Source: JANQRZ01 sp965214485
Lineage (GTDB): Bacteria; Bacteroidota; Rhodothermia; Rhodothermales; JANQRZ01
NCBI GenBank assembly: GCA_965214485.1
Contig: CBDCBW010000009.1
Span: forward strand, 656,660 to 720,659
Reading direction: 5' to 3'
DNA: 64,000 bases
Positions 46,334 to 53,958 of the stretch are shown piece after piece (position 1 is the first letter of the stretch; every line of letters begins with the position of its first letter). Position numbers and translations under genes: made by a program. Below the pieces are notes generated by a model that searched no databases, had not been told where the DNA came from, and saw only the letters and a list, made by a program, of their open reading frames with translations.

Positions 46334-46996
46334 ATGGCCGGCACGCCCGTCAACAACGCCACCCCGAACGAGCGCAAGCTCAACATCTGGGAGAAGCTCT
46401 ACCTCCCGGAGATTTTCAAGGGGATGAAGTATTCCTACTCGAAGATGAGCGCGCCGCGCTACACGTTCGAGTACCCCGAGGAGCAGTGGTACCCGCCGGA
46501 CTCGTACCGCGGGCGGCCCGTGCTCGTCGAGGAGGAGGGGCGGCCCCGCTGCGTGGCGTGCGGGCTGTGCGCCCGGAGCTGCCCGCCGCTCGCGATCTCG
46601 ATGCAGGCCCACGAGGTCTTCGACGACGTGAAGGAGCGCGAGCCCGAGTGGTTCGAGATCAACATGCTCCGGTGCATCTACTGCGGCTTCTGCGAGGAGG
46701 TCTGCCCCGAGGAGGCGATTGTGATGTCGAAGGAGTACGACCTCACGTTCCAGGACCGCGAAGAGGCCCACTTCGGCCTCGACCAGCTCCTCGTCCCGAA
46801 GGAGTTCCTCGCCGACCGCCTCGCCTACCTCGACCGGCAGAAGAACCCGCAGTTCGGCCAGCGGTGGGCCTTCCCGAAGGAGAACAACATCCACACCCTC
46901 CGCAACCGGCTGGACTACGCGGTCGCCGAGGCCCACGTCGAGGCGAAGGAGACGGACCCGGCGGAGCCACCCGTGGCCGTGCCGCCGACGGCGTGA
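46334..46996 (+). CDS. nuoI: NADH-quinone oxidoreductase subunit I
   Basis: 220 aa from ATG 46334. Two 4Fe-4S motifs: CVACGLCARSCPP (about residues 75-87) and CIYCGFCEEVCPEEAI (about 115-130), as in NuoI clusters N6a and N6b. YTFEYPEEQWYPPDSYRGRPV precedes them. In complex I it lines the electron path to quinone in the peripheral arm. The tail after residue 180 is Ala/Pro/Glu-rich. Other nuo genes are absent here, so nuoI is detached from the main operon. It overlaps the next gene by GTGA. Confidence 0.93.
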   Translation: MAGTPVNNATPNERKLNIWEKLYLPEIFKGMKYSYSKMSAPRYTFEYPEEQWYPPDSYRGRPVLVEEEGRPRCVACGLCARSCPPLAISMQAHEVFDDVKEREPEWFEINMLRCIYCGFCEEVCPEEAIVMSKEYDLTFQDREEAHFGLDQLLVPKEFLADRLAYLDRQKNPQFGQRWAFPKENNIHTLRNRLDYAVAEAHVEAKETDPAEPPVAVPPTA

Positions 46997-47478
46997 GCGC
47001 CGCCGCCGAGCGCCGGGCGGCGCTGGTCGATCAGCTCCGCTGCCTCCTGGCCGAGGCCGAGGCGCTGGAGCCGCTGCTGACGGGCCTGCCCGCCGACGTG
47101 CCGGCGATGCACCTCCCCGGCGAGCGCTCGGTCCTCGGCACCCTCGCCCACCTCGCCGCGCTCGACCGCCGTGCGCTGAGCTGGCTCCGGTGCCTCCTCG
47201 CCGAGGACGCGCCCGTCCTCGATGACGCCGCGCCTGCGGACGAGGCGGTGCCCACCGAGGTCGGCCCTGCGCTCCGCGATCTGCGCGAGTCCCGCTCGGC
47301 GTTGGCCGGTGCCTTCGCTGCCCTCGCCCCGTCCGACTGGTCTCGCGCGGCGACGTTTCCCGACGGCGTGCAGCGTGACGTGGCGGCGTTCGCCCTGGCC
47401 ATCGCGCAGCGCGACGCGGCAGAGCTGCGACGCCTGGCCTACCGGCTGCATGAGAGCAACCTGCGCGACGCGCCGTGA
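46993..47478 (+). CDS. DinB-like four-helix protein
   Basis: 161 aa from GTG 46993, overlapping the nuoI stop by 4 bp. Predicted helices include LVDQLRCLLAEAEALEPLL, RSVLGTLAHLAALDRRALSWLRCLL and VAAFALAIAQRDAAELRRLAYRL, the pattern of the DinB/DUF664 four-helix bundle. The first metal ligand His (TLAHLA) is present. The later HxxxH of metal-binding DinB is not seen (AIAQRDAAEL), so metal binding may be lost. Function unknown; DinB-like proteins include thiol-dependent S-transferases. Confidence 0.6.
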   Translation: MSAAAERRAALVDQLRCLLAEAEALEPLLTGLPADVPAMHLPGERSVLGTLAHLAALDRRALSWLRCLLAEDAPVLDDAAPADEAVPTEVGPALRDLRESRSALAGAFAALAPSDWSRAATFPDGVQRDVAAFALAIAQRDAAELRRLAYRLHESNLRDAP

Positions 47479-47688
47479 CGCGCCGTGGCGCGCCGTGGTC
47501 GGAAAGGGCTCGCGGGGCCTGCGTCCCGACCGGGGAAGGCCCGATGCGCGATTCATGTGGTACGAGAGCCACAGGTATCGTCACGGGAAGTACCTTCGGC
47601 GTGGGCAATCCGCGCGCACCTATCGGCGTTTAGGGCTCCACCTGCCGGATGCGCTTCGGGTTAAAGCACACGGCAGGGCGCGTGTGAC

Positions 47689-47718
47689 TTGGACGTGACA
47701 TAGCCACCGCGTACTTTG
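47689..47718 (+). promoter_or_regulatory. Putative promoter of holA
   Basis: TTG (47689-47691), 20 bp, TACTTTG (47712-47718), matching TTG-N20-TANNTTG. It lies 53 bp before the holA start, after a gap that holds a 10-bp triplicated repeat (47468-47497). Confidence 0.45.
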
Positions 47719-47771
47719 GCTATCGTCGGCCCTCCCCGATACCCTCTGCTGCCTCTCCCCTCCCCGCCGTC

Positions 47772-48842
47772 ATGGCCTCGCGCTCGCCGTCCTTCGATGA
47801 CCTCGCTGTCGCCTTCCGGCACGGCAACGTCAAGCCGCTGTACCTCTTCTACGGCGACGAGGGGTTCCTCATGGACGAGCTGCAGGCCCTCCTCGTCGAG
47901 CACGCCCTCGAGCCGCACGAGCGCGCCTTCAACCTCGACCTCTTCCACGGCCCCGACGCCGACGCGAAGGCCGTCCTCGCTGCGTGCATGGGCTATCCGG
48001 TGATGGCCGCCCGCCGCGTGGTCATCGTCCGGTCGTTCGAGAAGCTGGCCGAGAACCGGGCCTTCAAGGAGTACGCAGCACAGCCCAACCCGACCGCCGT
48101 GGTGCTCCTGCTCTGCACCGGCAAGCCGAACCTCTCGGCGCACCCCTACCGCGCCCTCCGCGAGCACGCCGTGGCGGTCGAGTTCAAGCCGCTCTACGAC
48201 CGGCAGATGCCGGGGTGGCTCGACGGCCGGGCGAAGACGGTGGGCGTGAGGCTAGAGCCGGGCGCGGCGCAGATGCTCGCGCAGACCGTCGGGACGGACC
48301 TGCGCACGGCCTCGGCGGAGCTCGACAAGCTCCGCGCCTACGCCGGGGCGCGGACGACGATCACCGAGGACGACGTGCTCGCCGCCGGAGGCCACGGGCG
48401 CGAGTTCAACGTCTTCGAGCTCCAGAAAGCCATCGGGCAGGGCGACCGGGTGCGGGCGACGGCCATCCTCGAGCAGATGCTCGGGCAGGCTGCGAGCCGG
48501 CGCGGCGAGGCCCTCATGATCGTGACGATGCTGACGCGCTATTTCGTCATCCTCCGGAAGCTCGCCGGAGCGCGGGGAGTGGGGCCGCGCGATCTTGCCC
48601 GGCACGTCGGCGTCAATCCGTATTTTCTGAAGGAGTACGAAGCCGCGCTGCACCACCTCGGCCTCGGAGCGGTCCGCCGCGCTTTCGGCGCGCTCCTCGC
48701 CGCCGACTTCGAGCTCAAAGGCGGTACCGAGCGCGACGAGCGCCTCGTGCTCCTGCTCGCTCTCGGGCGTATCCTCCCCGCCCTCCCGGCCCCATCCTTG
48801 TCCCATTCCACCCCCCCGAGGGTCGCTGCGGCGGCCCACTGA
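47772..48842 (+). CDS. holA: DNA polymerase III, delta subunit
   Basis: 356 aa. The N-terminal AAA+-like domain starts VKPLYLFYGDEGFLMDELQALLV. ARRVVIVRSFEKLAEN and QMPGWLDGRAKTVGVRLEPGAAQMLAQTVGTDLRTASAELDKLRAY are typical of the delta subunit, followed by the C-terminal collar domain (FFVILRKL-like, here RYFVILRKLAGARGVG). Delta opens the sliding clamp in the clamp loader. It is followed 14 bp later by an ECF sigma factor gene, likely the same transcript. The C-terminal tail is Pro/Ser-rich. Confidence 0.93.
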   Translation: MASRSPSFDDLAVAFRHGNVKPLYLFYGDEGFLMDELQALLVEHALEPHERAFNLDLFHGPDADAKAVLAACMGYPVMAARRVVIVRSFEKLAENRAFKEYAAQPNPTAVVLLLCTGKPNLSAHPYRALREHAVAVEFKPLYDRQMPGWLDGRAKTVGVRLEPGAAQMLAQTVGTDLRTASAELDKLRAYAGARTTITEDDVLAAGGHGREFNVFELQKAIGQGDRVRATAILEQMLGQAASRRGEALMIVTMLTRYFVILRKLAGARGVGPRDLARHVGVNPYFLKEYEAALHHLGLGAVRRAFGALLAADFELKGGTERDERLVLLLALGRILPALPAPSLSHSTPPRVAAAAH

Positions 48843-48856
48843 AACCGAGACTCCAC

Positions 48857-49531
48857 ATGGCGACGAGCACCGTAAAAATCCGCAAGATGGTCAGCCGGAG
48901 TGCGCTCCTGAGCAAGCCGCAGAGCAAGCACTACGACACCCTCCTCCAGATGAACGACGAGGACCTGATGGCGCAGTTCCAGGCGGGCACGGTGGAGGCC
49001 TTCGACATCCTGGTGAGCCGCTACAAGGACCCGCTGACGAACTACATCTACCGCTTCCTCGGCGACATGAAGGAGTGCGAGGACCTGCTGCAGGAGACCT
49101 TCCTGCGCGTCTACCGCAACCGCCACTCGTACCGCCGGATCGCGAAGTTCTCGACGTGGCTCTACACCATCGCCGGCAACCTCGCCCGCAGCGAGTACCG
49201 CAAGCGCAAGCGCCGCCGCCTCTATTCCCTCCAGAGCGTCAACCGCGACGACGAGGAGTACGAGGTCGAAATTCCCGACGAGCAGTTCTCGCCGGACAAG
49301 CACACCGAGAGCACCATCCAGGACCGCCACATCCAGGAGGCGCTGAAGCAGATTCCCGAGGAGTTCCGCGAGGTGGTCGTGCTGCGCGACGTGCAGAACC
49401 TGGCCTACGAGGAGATCGCCGAGATCACGGGCCTGCCGATGGGGACGGTCAAGAGCCGGATCAACCGGGGCCGGACCAAGCTCCAGGGCCTGCTCAAGGA
49501 GGTCTACACGCCGCAGACGCCGAAGGCGTAG
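48857..49531 (+). CDS. ECF RNA polymerase sigma factor
   Basis: 224 aa. Sigma region 2: ILVSRYKDPLTNYIYRFLGD, ECEDLLQETFLRVYRNRHSY, FSTWLYTIAGNLARSEYRKRK. Sigma region 4: LKQIPEEFREVVVLRDVQNLAYEEIAEITGLPMGTVKSRINRGR. A ~45-residue N-terminal extension precedes region 2. No anti-sigma factor is adjacent, so regulation is unclear; such stand-alone sigma factors in Bacteroidota often work as housekeeping-like ECFs. Gene 14 bp after holA. Confidence 0.93.
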   Translation: MATSTVKIRKMVSRSALLSKPQSKHYDTLLQMNDEDLMAQFQAGTVEAFDILVSRYKDPLTNYIYRFLGDMKECEDLLQETFLRVYRNRHSYRRIAKFSTWLYTIAGNLARSEYRKRKRRRLYSLQSVNRDDEEYEVEIPDEQFSPDKHTESTIQDRHIQEALKQIPEEFREVVVLRDVQNLAYEEIAEITGLPMGTVKSRINRGRTKLQGLLKEVYTPQTPKA

Positions 49532-49575
49532 GGGAGAGCACGGAACGCCATCTCCCATTCTCCATCGACCCCGCG

Positions 49576-49606
49576 TTGTCCCGGCCGCTCGGGGTGCCGT
49601 ACTTTC
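49576..49606 (+). promoter_or_regulatory. Putative promoter of tRNA-Val
   Basis: TTG (49576-49578), 21 bp, TACTTTC (49600-49606), close to TTG-N20-TANNTTG. It lies about 40 bp before the tRNA. A 17-bp-period duplication of TCCGGTGGCAC falls between promoter and tRNA. Confidence 0.45.
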
Positions 49607-49647
49607 CCTCAGCGCCTCCGGTGGCACGCTGTCTCCGGTGGCACATC

Positions 49648-49721
49648 GGGCCCTTAGCTCAGCGGTTTAGAGCGCTCGCCTCACACGCGAGAGGTCACTG
49701 GTTCAAATCCAGTAGGGCCCA
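49648..49721 (+). tRNA. tRNA-Val (CAC)
   Basis: Cloverleaf: acceptor GGGCCCT/AGGGCCC, D arm AGCTCAGCGGTTTAGAGC, anticodon stem CTCGC/GCGAG with loop CTCACAC (CAC), T arm CTGGTTCAAATCCAG. CCA is not encoded. Confidence 0.95.
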
Positions 49722-49967
49722 CTCGGAAACCCGGTCAGTGGCGAGGGTCGCCTTCGCGCAGCGCACGAGGATTCTCCCGGAACGGTGCCCGGTGCGGGTC
49801 AACCCCGACAGGAGAACGCGGCATTAACTCCGTAGATGCGGAGCCGAGGTTTGACCAAACCGGCATCGTGTTTGACATGGGTGCGGCGAGCGCAGACGCG
49901 GAGTTTGGCTCTTCACTTTCCGGCCCGCCGCGTCATCAGGCCGGTACACCAAGCCTTAGGTATTTCT

Positions 49968-50159
49968 ATGAAGACCTATACCGCACCCCAACTCACCGCC
50001 TACGGTGACGTGGCGGCGATCACGGCGACACTGGGTGACCCCTTCACGGGCGACACCTCGTTCGACGTGGACGGCAATGTGATCGAAACGGGTATCAACT
50101 CGGTCGACCAGTGCCCGACCGTCAACCAGGAGACGTGCATGATCGGGGAGCAGCCGTAA
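49968..50159 (+). CDS. Orphan RiPP precursor with lasso-type leader motif
   Basis: 63 aa (ATG 49968). The leader reads MKTYTAPQLTAYGDVAAITA, which fits Y-x2-P-x-L-x3-G-x5-T, the signature of lasso-peptide precursor leaders bound by the RRE protein. A TLG follows the leader. The remaining ~40 residues are acidic and polar with two Cys (CPTVNQETC), longer than most lasso cores, so the product may be a different RiPP or only share the leader. No cyclase, leader peptidase or RRE gene is in the window. A GC-rich hairpin follows about 50 bp downstream. Confidence 0.65.
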   Translation: MKTYTAPQLTAYGDVAAITATLGDPFTGDTSFDVDGNVIETGINSVDQCPTVNQETCMIGEQP

Positions 50160-50205
50160 AGGCGGTTTCCGAACAGCACTATCCTGTGCAGCATCAGTGT
50201 GAGCC

Positions 50206-50662
50206 CTAGCAGGCTCCGGGGACTTCTCCTCGGAGCCTGCGCTCGTATCCGGCCTCACACTCGTGCAGGTCGAGGCCGGCGAGGTGGTCGTTCCTCTCGA
50301 TGCCACACGCTTCTAAGAACTTGGTGGGTTAGCTCGCCGCCGGTGAAAATGAACAGGTCGTCGTTGGGGAGCGTGTGCTCTTGCCCCATCGGCCTGGCAC
50401 AGGAAGGCTGGCCGCCGCACCCCGATAGGCGCACGGGTTGCCCCGCGTCGGCGAGCCGCAGCGCTGCCTCCACCGCCGAGTCGCCGCCGGCCGTGAGACC
50501 CTGCGAGGCGAAAGGCTCGCGGCGAGGCGGTGGGGTGCGTTCGCTCCCCGGAAGGCCAAGCGTGCGCGGCACCCCGCGTCGGCCTATCGCCAGCACGATT
50601 CGTCGGGTTTTATAGACACCCGCACTCGTCTCGGCCTGGAGCGCGTCTCCTCCGTCGGGGCC
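50206..50662 (-). pseudogene. Decayed thioredoxin-reductase-like (YpdA-type) flavoprotein
   Basis: The minus strand encodes recognisable fragments of an NAD(P)-binding thioredoxin-reductase-like protein. First AGVYKTRRIVLAIGRRGVPR, then after an apparent deletion GGDSAVEAALRLADAG, then LPNDDLFIFTGGEL. One extra base then shifts the frame, after which KFLEACGIERNDHLAGLDLH continues the homology to a stop at 50206-50208. The missing segments between the fragments and the frameshift show that it is not functional. The start and the FAD-binding N-terminus are not found upstream. Confidence 0.75.
50209..50240. terminator. Terminator-like hairpin between RiPP gene and pseudogene
   Basis: GCAGGCTCCG (50209-50218) pairs perfectly with CGGAGCCTGC (50231-50240), a 10-bp stem with a 12-nt loop. 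It could end the RiPP precursor transcript on the plus strand, although no T-run follows. It overlaps the last codons of the pseudogene. Confidence 0.5.
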
Positions 50663-50844
50663 ACGGACCAGTCAATCTCGCCGGTGTGAACCTTGACCCC
50701 CGTTGCTTCAGGTGCACCTTGGAGCCTCGCCCCCCTCCGGTTTTTGACGACCCAGAGAACGCATCACCGGCCCGCTTCGTAGTTTCCGCCCCAGCCTCTG
50801 GCTTGTCAGGGGCCCTCGTCTTGACTCGACCTCCTGCTCCCGCT

Positions 50845-51639
50845 ATGGCTCTTGCCGACCGCGCCGTCTATCCCACGCAGCCCGGCCCCCTCTCGGGCGA
50901 GATCGACCGGCTGCTCCGCGATGCCCGCTCGGCACCCGGCGATCCCGGTGACGTCGAGGGCCAGGTCGTCGCGCTCGTCGTGCCGGACTCGAACCTGCTG
51001 CGCGGCGGGCCGGTCGCCGCAGCGGCCTATCGCCTCGTCGAAGGGCAGAGCTTCGACTCGGTCATCGTCGTGGCACCGAGCCACGACGGGGCCTTCGGAC
51101 GGCTCGCCGTCTGCCGCGCCGACGCCTACCACACGCCGCTCGGCTCGGTCCCGGTCAACGACGCCATCCGCAACGAGCTGTGCGACGAGGACGACGACAT
51201 CTACCTCGACGACCAGGGGCACTACCACACCGAGGGCGTAGACGTCCAACTGCCCTTCCTCCAGCGCGTGCTCGAGGGCGAGTTCGACGTGGTGCCGATC
51301 GTGATGGGGGGCGAGACGCCGGCGCTCTGCCGCGAGCTCGGCCACGCCATCGGCGAGGTGATGTACGGCCACCGCGTGCTGGTCATCGCCTCGGCCGACC
51401 TCCTCAGCGTCGAGGGCGACGCCTTCGGGCGGTTCGAGACGGCGCTCGAATCCTTCGACACGAGCGAGCTGATGCACCTCCTCGGGAGCGAGCAAATCCG
51501 CGTCGAGGGCATGGGAGCCGTCATCACTGCCGTCCTCGCCGCCGAGCGCCGCCGGGCCAACCGCGCCCGCGTGCTGCGGGTCACACTGCCGGAGGGCGAC
51601 CGGATCGGCGCGCTGGCCTGCGCGCTCTGGCGTGAGTAA
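50845..51639 (+). CDS. Memo-family protein (AmmeMemoRadiSam protein B-like)
   Basis: 264 aa from ATG 50845; a longer in-frame reading upstream crosses the pseudogene and is not credible. Family segments: VVALVVPDSNLLRGGPVAAAAYRLV, VIVVAPSHDGAFGRLAVCRADAYHTPLGSVPV, VDVQLPFLQRVLEGEFDVVPIVMG and VLVIASADLL. Memo proteins normally have HAGYxYSG and EHSLEVQLPFLQ; here both His are replaced (VPDSN, TEGVDVQ), so metal binding is probably impaired. Memo-like proteins occur with AmmeMemoRadiSam modules; no partner gene is seen here. Function unknown. Confidence 0.75.
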   Translation: MALADRAVYPTQPGPLSGEIDRLLRDARSAPGDPGDVEGQVVALVVPDSNLLRGGPVAAAAYRLVEGQSFDSVIVVAPSHDGAFGRLAVCRADAYHTPLGSVPVNDAIRNELCDEDDDIYLDDQGHYHTEGVDVQLPFLQRVLEGEFDVVPIVMGGETPALCRELGHAIGEVMYGHRVLVIASADLLSVEGDAFGRFETALESFDTSELMHLLGSEQIRVEGMGAVITAVLAAERRRANRARVLRVTLPEGDRIGALACALWRE

Positions 51640-51720
51640 CGACACGCTCGGCCTCGCACCTGCCGGCTCCGTGTTCTCCGCTTCATCGTCTTCCGCTCCT
51701 CTGGTTTCACTCGCCGTTTC

Positions 51721-52680
51721 ATGACCGCCTACGCCGCCGCGTTCAGCATGGCTCGCCCGAGCGTGACCGTCATCGGGGCTGGGGCGATGGGCCGGGCGCT
51801 AGGCACCCGGATGCACGAGCGGGGCTATCCGGTGCTCGCCGTGCTCAGCCGGACGCGGGAGACCGCCGAGACGCTCGCCCGGACCGTGGAGGCTCGGGTG
51901 CACTCGGACAAGCTCCACCATCTGCCGCCGGAGACGCGGCTCGTGGCGTGCTGCGTGCCGGACGGTGCCCTCGCCGAGGTCGGGGCCCGGCTCAGCCGGG
52001 TGGCGCATCCCTGGGACGAGACGGTCGTCTTCCACACCTCGGGAGCGCTGCCCGCGTCAGCGCTCGGGCCGCTGGCCGAAGCGGGGGCGAAGGTCTTCTC
52101 CTTCCATCCGCTCCAGGCGCTCACCGCCGAGGGGAAGTCGTCGGTGCTGGACGGGGTCTACGCCGGCGTAGAGGGGGAGCCCCCCGCCGCCGCCGTCGGC
52201 ATCGAACTGGCCGTCAATCTGGGGATGCGCTACCTCGTGCTCTCCGCCGAAGACAAACCCCGCTACCACCTCGCGGCGTCGATGGCGTCGAATTTCCTCG
52301 TCACGCTCCAAGCGATCGTCCAGCGTCTCTTGCTCTCGCTCGGCATCGACCGGGCGACGGCGCAGGAGGTGATGGCCCCGCTCGTCCGGGGCACGCTCGA
52401 CAACCTGAGCACGATGACGCCTGAGGACGCCCTCACCGGACCCATCGCCCGAGGCGATCTGGAGACCGTGCACCACCATGGGCTCGCGCTCCGGCAGCAC
52501 TTCCCGCACCTCGTTCCGGTCTACGCAGCCCTGGCGCTGGAAACCGTCACACTCGCCGTTCGCAGCAGCAAGCTCGGCGCGGCGCAGGCCGAAGAGGTGG
52601 TGGGGTTGCTCAACAAAATGGTGACCACTCCTATCCCGCCCCAGCCTGCCGCGTCGGTTTTTACGGAGCGCGAAATGTAG
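51721..52680 (+). CDS. Rossmann-fold DUF2520 protein
   Basis: 319 aa. The N-terminal Rossmann domain starts VTVIGAGAMGRALGTRMHERG. FHTSGALPASALGPLAEAGAKVFSFHPLQAL is the typical mid-segment. The C-terminal DUF2520 helical domain follows (HLAASMASNFLVTLQAIVQRLL, PLVRGTLDNL, ALTGPIARGD). The fold is like ketopantoate reductase or 6-phosphogluconate dehydrogenases, but the substrate of this family is not known to me. ATG 51748 (MARPSVTVIGAG) is an equally good start. Single gene. Confidence 0.87.
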   Translation: MTAYAAAFSMARPSVTVIGAGAMGRALGTRMHERGYPVLAVLSRTRETAETLARTVEARVHSDKLHHLPPETRLVACCVPDGALAEVGARLSRVAHPWDETVVFHTSGALPASALGPLAEAGAKVFSFHPLQALTAEGKSSVLDGVYAGVEGEPPAAAVGIELAVNLGMRYLVLSAEDKPRYHLAASMASNFLVTLQAIVQRLLLSLGIDRATAQEVMAPLVRGTLDNLSTMTPEDALTGPIARGDLETVHHHGLALRQHFPHLVPVYAALALETVTLAVRSSKLGAAQAEEVVGLLNKMVTTPIPPQPAASVFTEREM

Positions 52681-52827
52681 GTCAAGGAGTCGATAAGGAA
52701 AGGTGAAATAGCGGCCTCTCAGGTCCCCTGGTAAGCCTGTCGGAACAGAGGTAGGGAGGAATGGTATGTGCGCGCTCTGTCCGTTTCACCACAGCGAAAC
52801 CGGCTGCCCGGCTGTTTTGCCCCGCTT

Positions 52828-53370
52828 ATGGAAGTCTCTACGCTACTCAAAGACGAGGTCCGCGAACTGGCTGATCAGGCGGTTCAGCGCGGCTCTGTCA
52901 TTGCCTTTCAGTCCACGCTCGCAGCCGCGGCGCAGGTTGTGCGCGACGCGCTCAGCCACGAAGAGACCGTCGGCAAGGCGTCCCTGTCGCTCGCCCATCA
53001 GGACACGCTTGGCGAAATGACGGAGCAGCTCCGCGTCGTCTGCGACTCTCTCGAATCGTCGCTAGACCGGCAGGGGCGCTGTCTGTTGCCCGATGGAGCC
53101 GAGGATCGCCCTGCCTTCCGGTTCCCGCGCCGTATGCCTCGGCGCGACATGCCCCCGCGACGCCCGGCATGGTCCCACTCGCTCTTCGACGCCATCGAAA
53201 CGCTCGAGCGCGGAGCCAGCTGCATGGACGCGCTCACCTCGGGTCAGCCGGCCGACGCCCCATCGCGCGCCCTCGGTAGTGCCACGGCAGCCCTCTTGCG
53301 TGACCATCTCGCTCGTCTATCGGCTGAGGCCGAACGCCTAGCCGGGTCGTCAGAGGCTCGCGCCGCCTAG
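52828..53370 (+). CDS. Hypothetical helical protein
   Basis: 180 aa from ATG 52828 (MEVSTLLKDEVRELADQAVQ). An upstream GTG at 52768 would add 20 residues; the good SD-like GGGAGGA at 52754-52760 does not fit either start. The protein is mainly alpha-helical, with an Arg/Pro-rich stretch in the middle (FRFPRRMPRRDMPPRRPAWS) that separates two helical halves. No signal peptide or known motif is seen. It is located just before tRNA-Asn (opposite strand). Confidence 0.5.
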   Translation: MEVSTLLKDEVRELADQAVQRGSVIAFQSTLAAAAQVVRDALSHEETVGKASLSLAHQDTLGEMTEQLRVVCDSLESSLDRQGRCLLPDGAEDRPAFRFPRRMPRRDMPPRRPAWSHSLFDAIETLERGASCMDALTSGQPADAPSRALGSATAALLRDHLARLSAEAERLAGSSEARAA

Positions 53371-53482
53371 CGGCTGCGTACAGTCGCCGCAGTGGGGTCG
53401 CCGTGTAAGGTCACCGCGCGAGGTTCGGTCGTGGGCGGGCTCACCGTAGCCTGTCGGTAGCGTTGACCCGGGTCGATACAAA

Positions 53483-53515
53483 AATTGCCCTTCCCGACGT
53501 GCAGGAAGGACAATT
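53483..53515 (-). terminator. Terminator of tRNA-Asn
   Basis: On the minus strand AATTGTCCTTCC pairs with GGAAGGGCAATT (53504-53515 with 53483-53494; one T-G wobble) and is followed by TTTTGT. It lies 10 bp after the tRNA 3' end. Confidence 0.85.
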
Positions 53516-53525
53516 CGATAAGGCG

Positions 53526-53597
53526 CGCCCCGGGTAGGATTTGAACCTACGACCCTGCGGTTAACAGCCGCATGCTCTACCACTGAGCTACCGAGGC
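53526..53597 (-). tRNA. tRNA-Asn (GTT)
   Basis: Minus strand cloverleaf: acceptor GCCTCGG/CCGGGGC, D arm AGCTCAGTGGTAGAGC, anticodon stem TGCGG/CCGCA with loop CTGTTAA (GTT), T arm GTAGGTTCAAATCCTAC. Discriminator G; CCA not encoded. Confidence 0.95.
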
Positions 53598-53831
53598 GTA
53601 ACAGCGCTTCCGTCTTTCCTACCTCTGAAGGGGCAGGCAGAAGCGCGCGGGAAAATACAGGGGCGGGCTGGACGAAAGCAAGCTGCGGATTCGTCCTTTT
53701 CCAATCATTCACCACATTGAGGTGTACGGCAAACCGATGCGAAAAATGCGAGGACAACCCAGCGAGGCCGTCCAGCACATGGAGAAGGCCTTGCACTGCG
53801 AGGCAGGACGCAGTAGTTTCTCTCTCGCCTT

Positions 53832-53918
53832 GCCCATGTGGCGGAATTGGTAGACGCGCTACATTCAGGATGTAGTGAGCTTACGCTCGTGGAGGTTCGA
53901 GTCCTCTCGTGGGCACCA
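53832..53918 (+). tRNA. tRNA-Leu (CAG)
   Basis: Class II tRNA with long variable arm: acceptor GCCCATG/CGTGGGC, D arm GGCGGAATTGGTAGACGC, anticodon stem CTACA/TGTAG with loop TTCAGGA (CAG), T arm GAGGTTCGAGTCCTC. CCA is encoded (53916-53918), unlike the other tRNAs here. Confidence 0.95.
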
Positions 53919-53922
53919 CCGT

Positions 53923-53958
53923 AAGAGCGGCCTCTACACTATCGTAGAGGCCGCTCTT
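53923..53958 (+). terminator. Terminator of tRNA-Leu
   Basis: AAGAGCGGCCTCTAC (53923-53937) pairs perfectly with GTAGAGGCCGCTCTT (53944-53958), a 15-bp stem with a 6-nt loop, followed by CTTGGT. It lies 4 bp after the tRNA CCA end. Confidence 0.85.

Noticed and set aside
49800..53400. A lasso-peptide biosynthetic cluster
   Set aside because: Only the leader-like precursor is present; no RRE protein, peptidase, cyclase or transporter gene is found.
53350..53796. 148-aa minus-strand reading frame
   Set aside because: It reads straight through tRNA-Asn and its terminator; VVEHAAVNRRVVGSNPTRG is the tRNA sequence translated.
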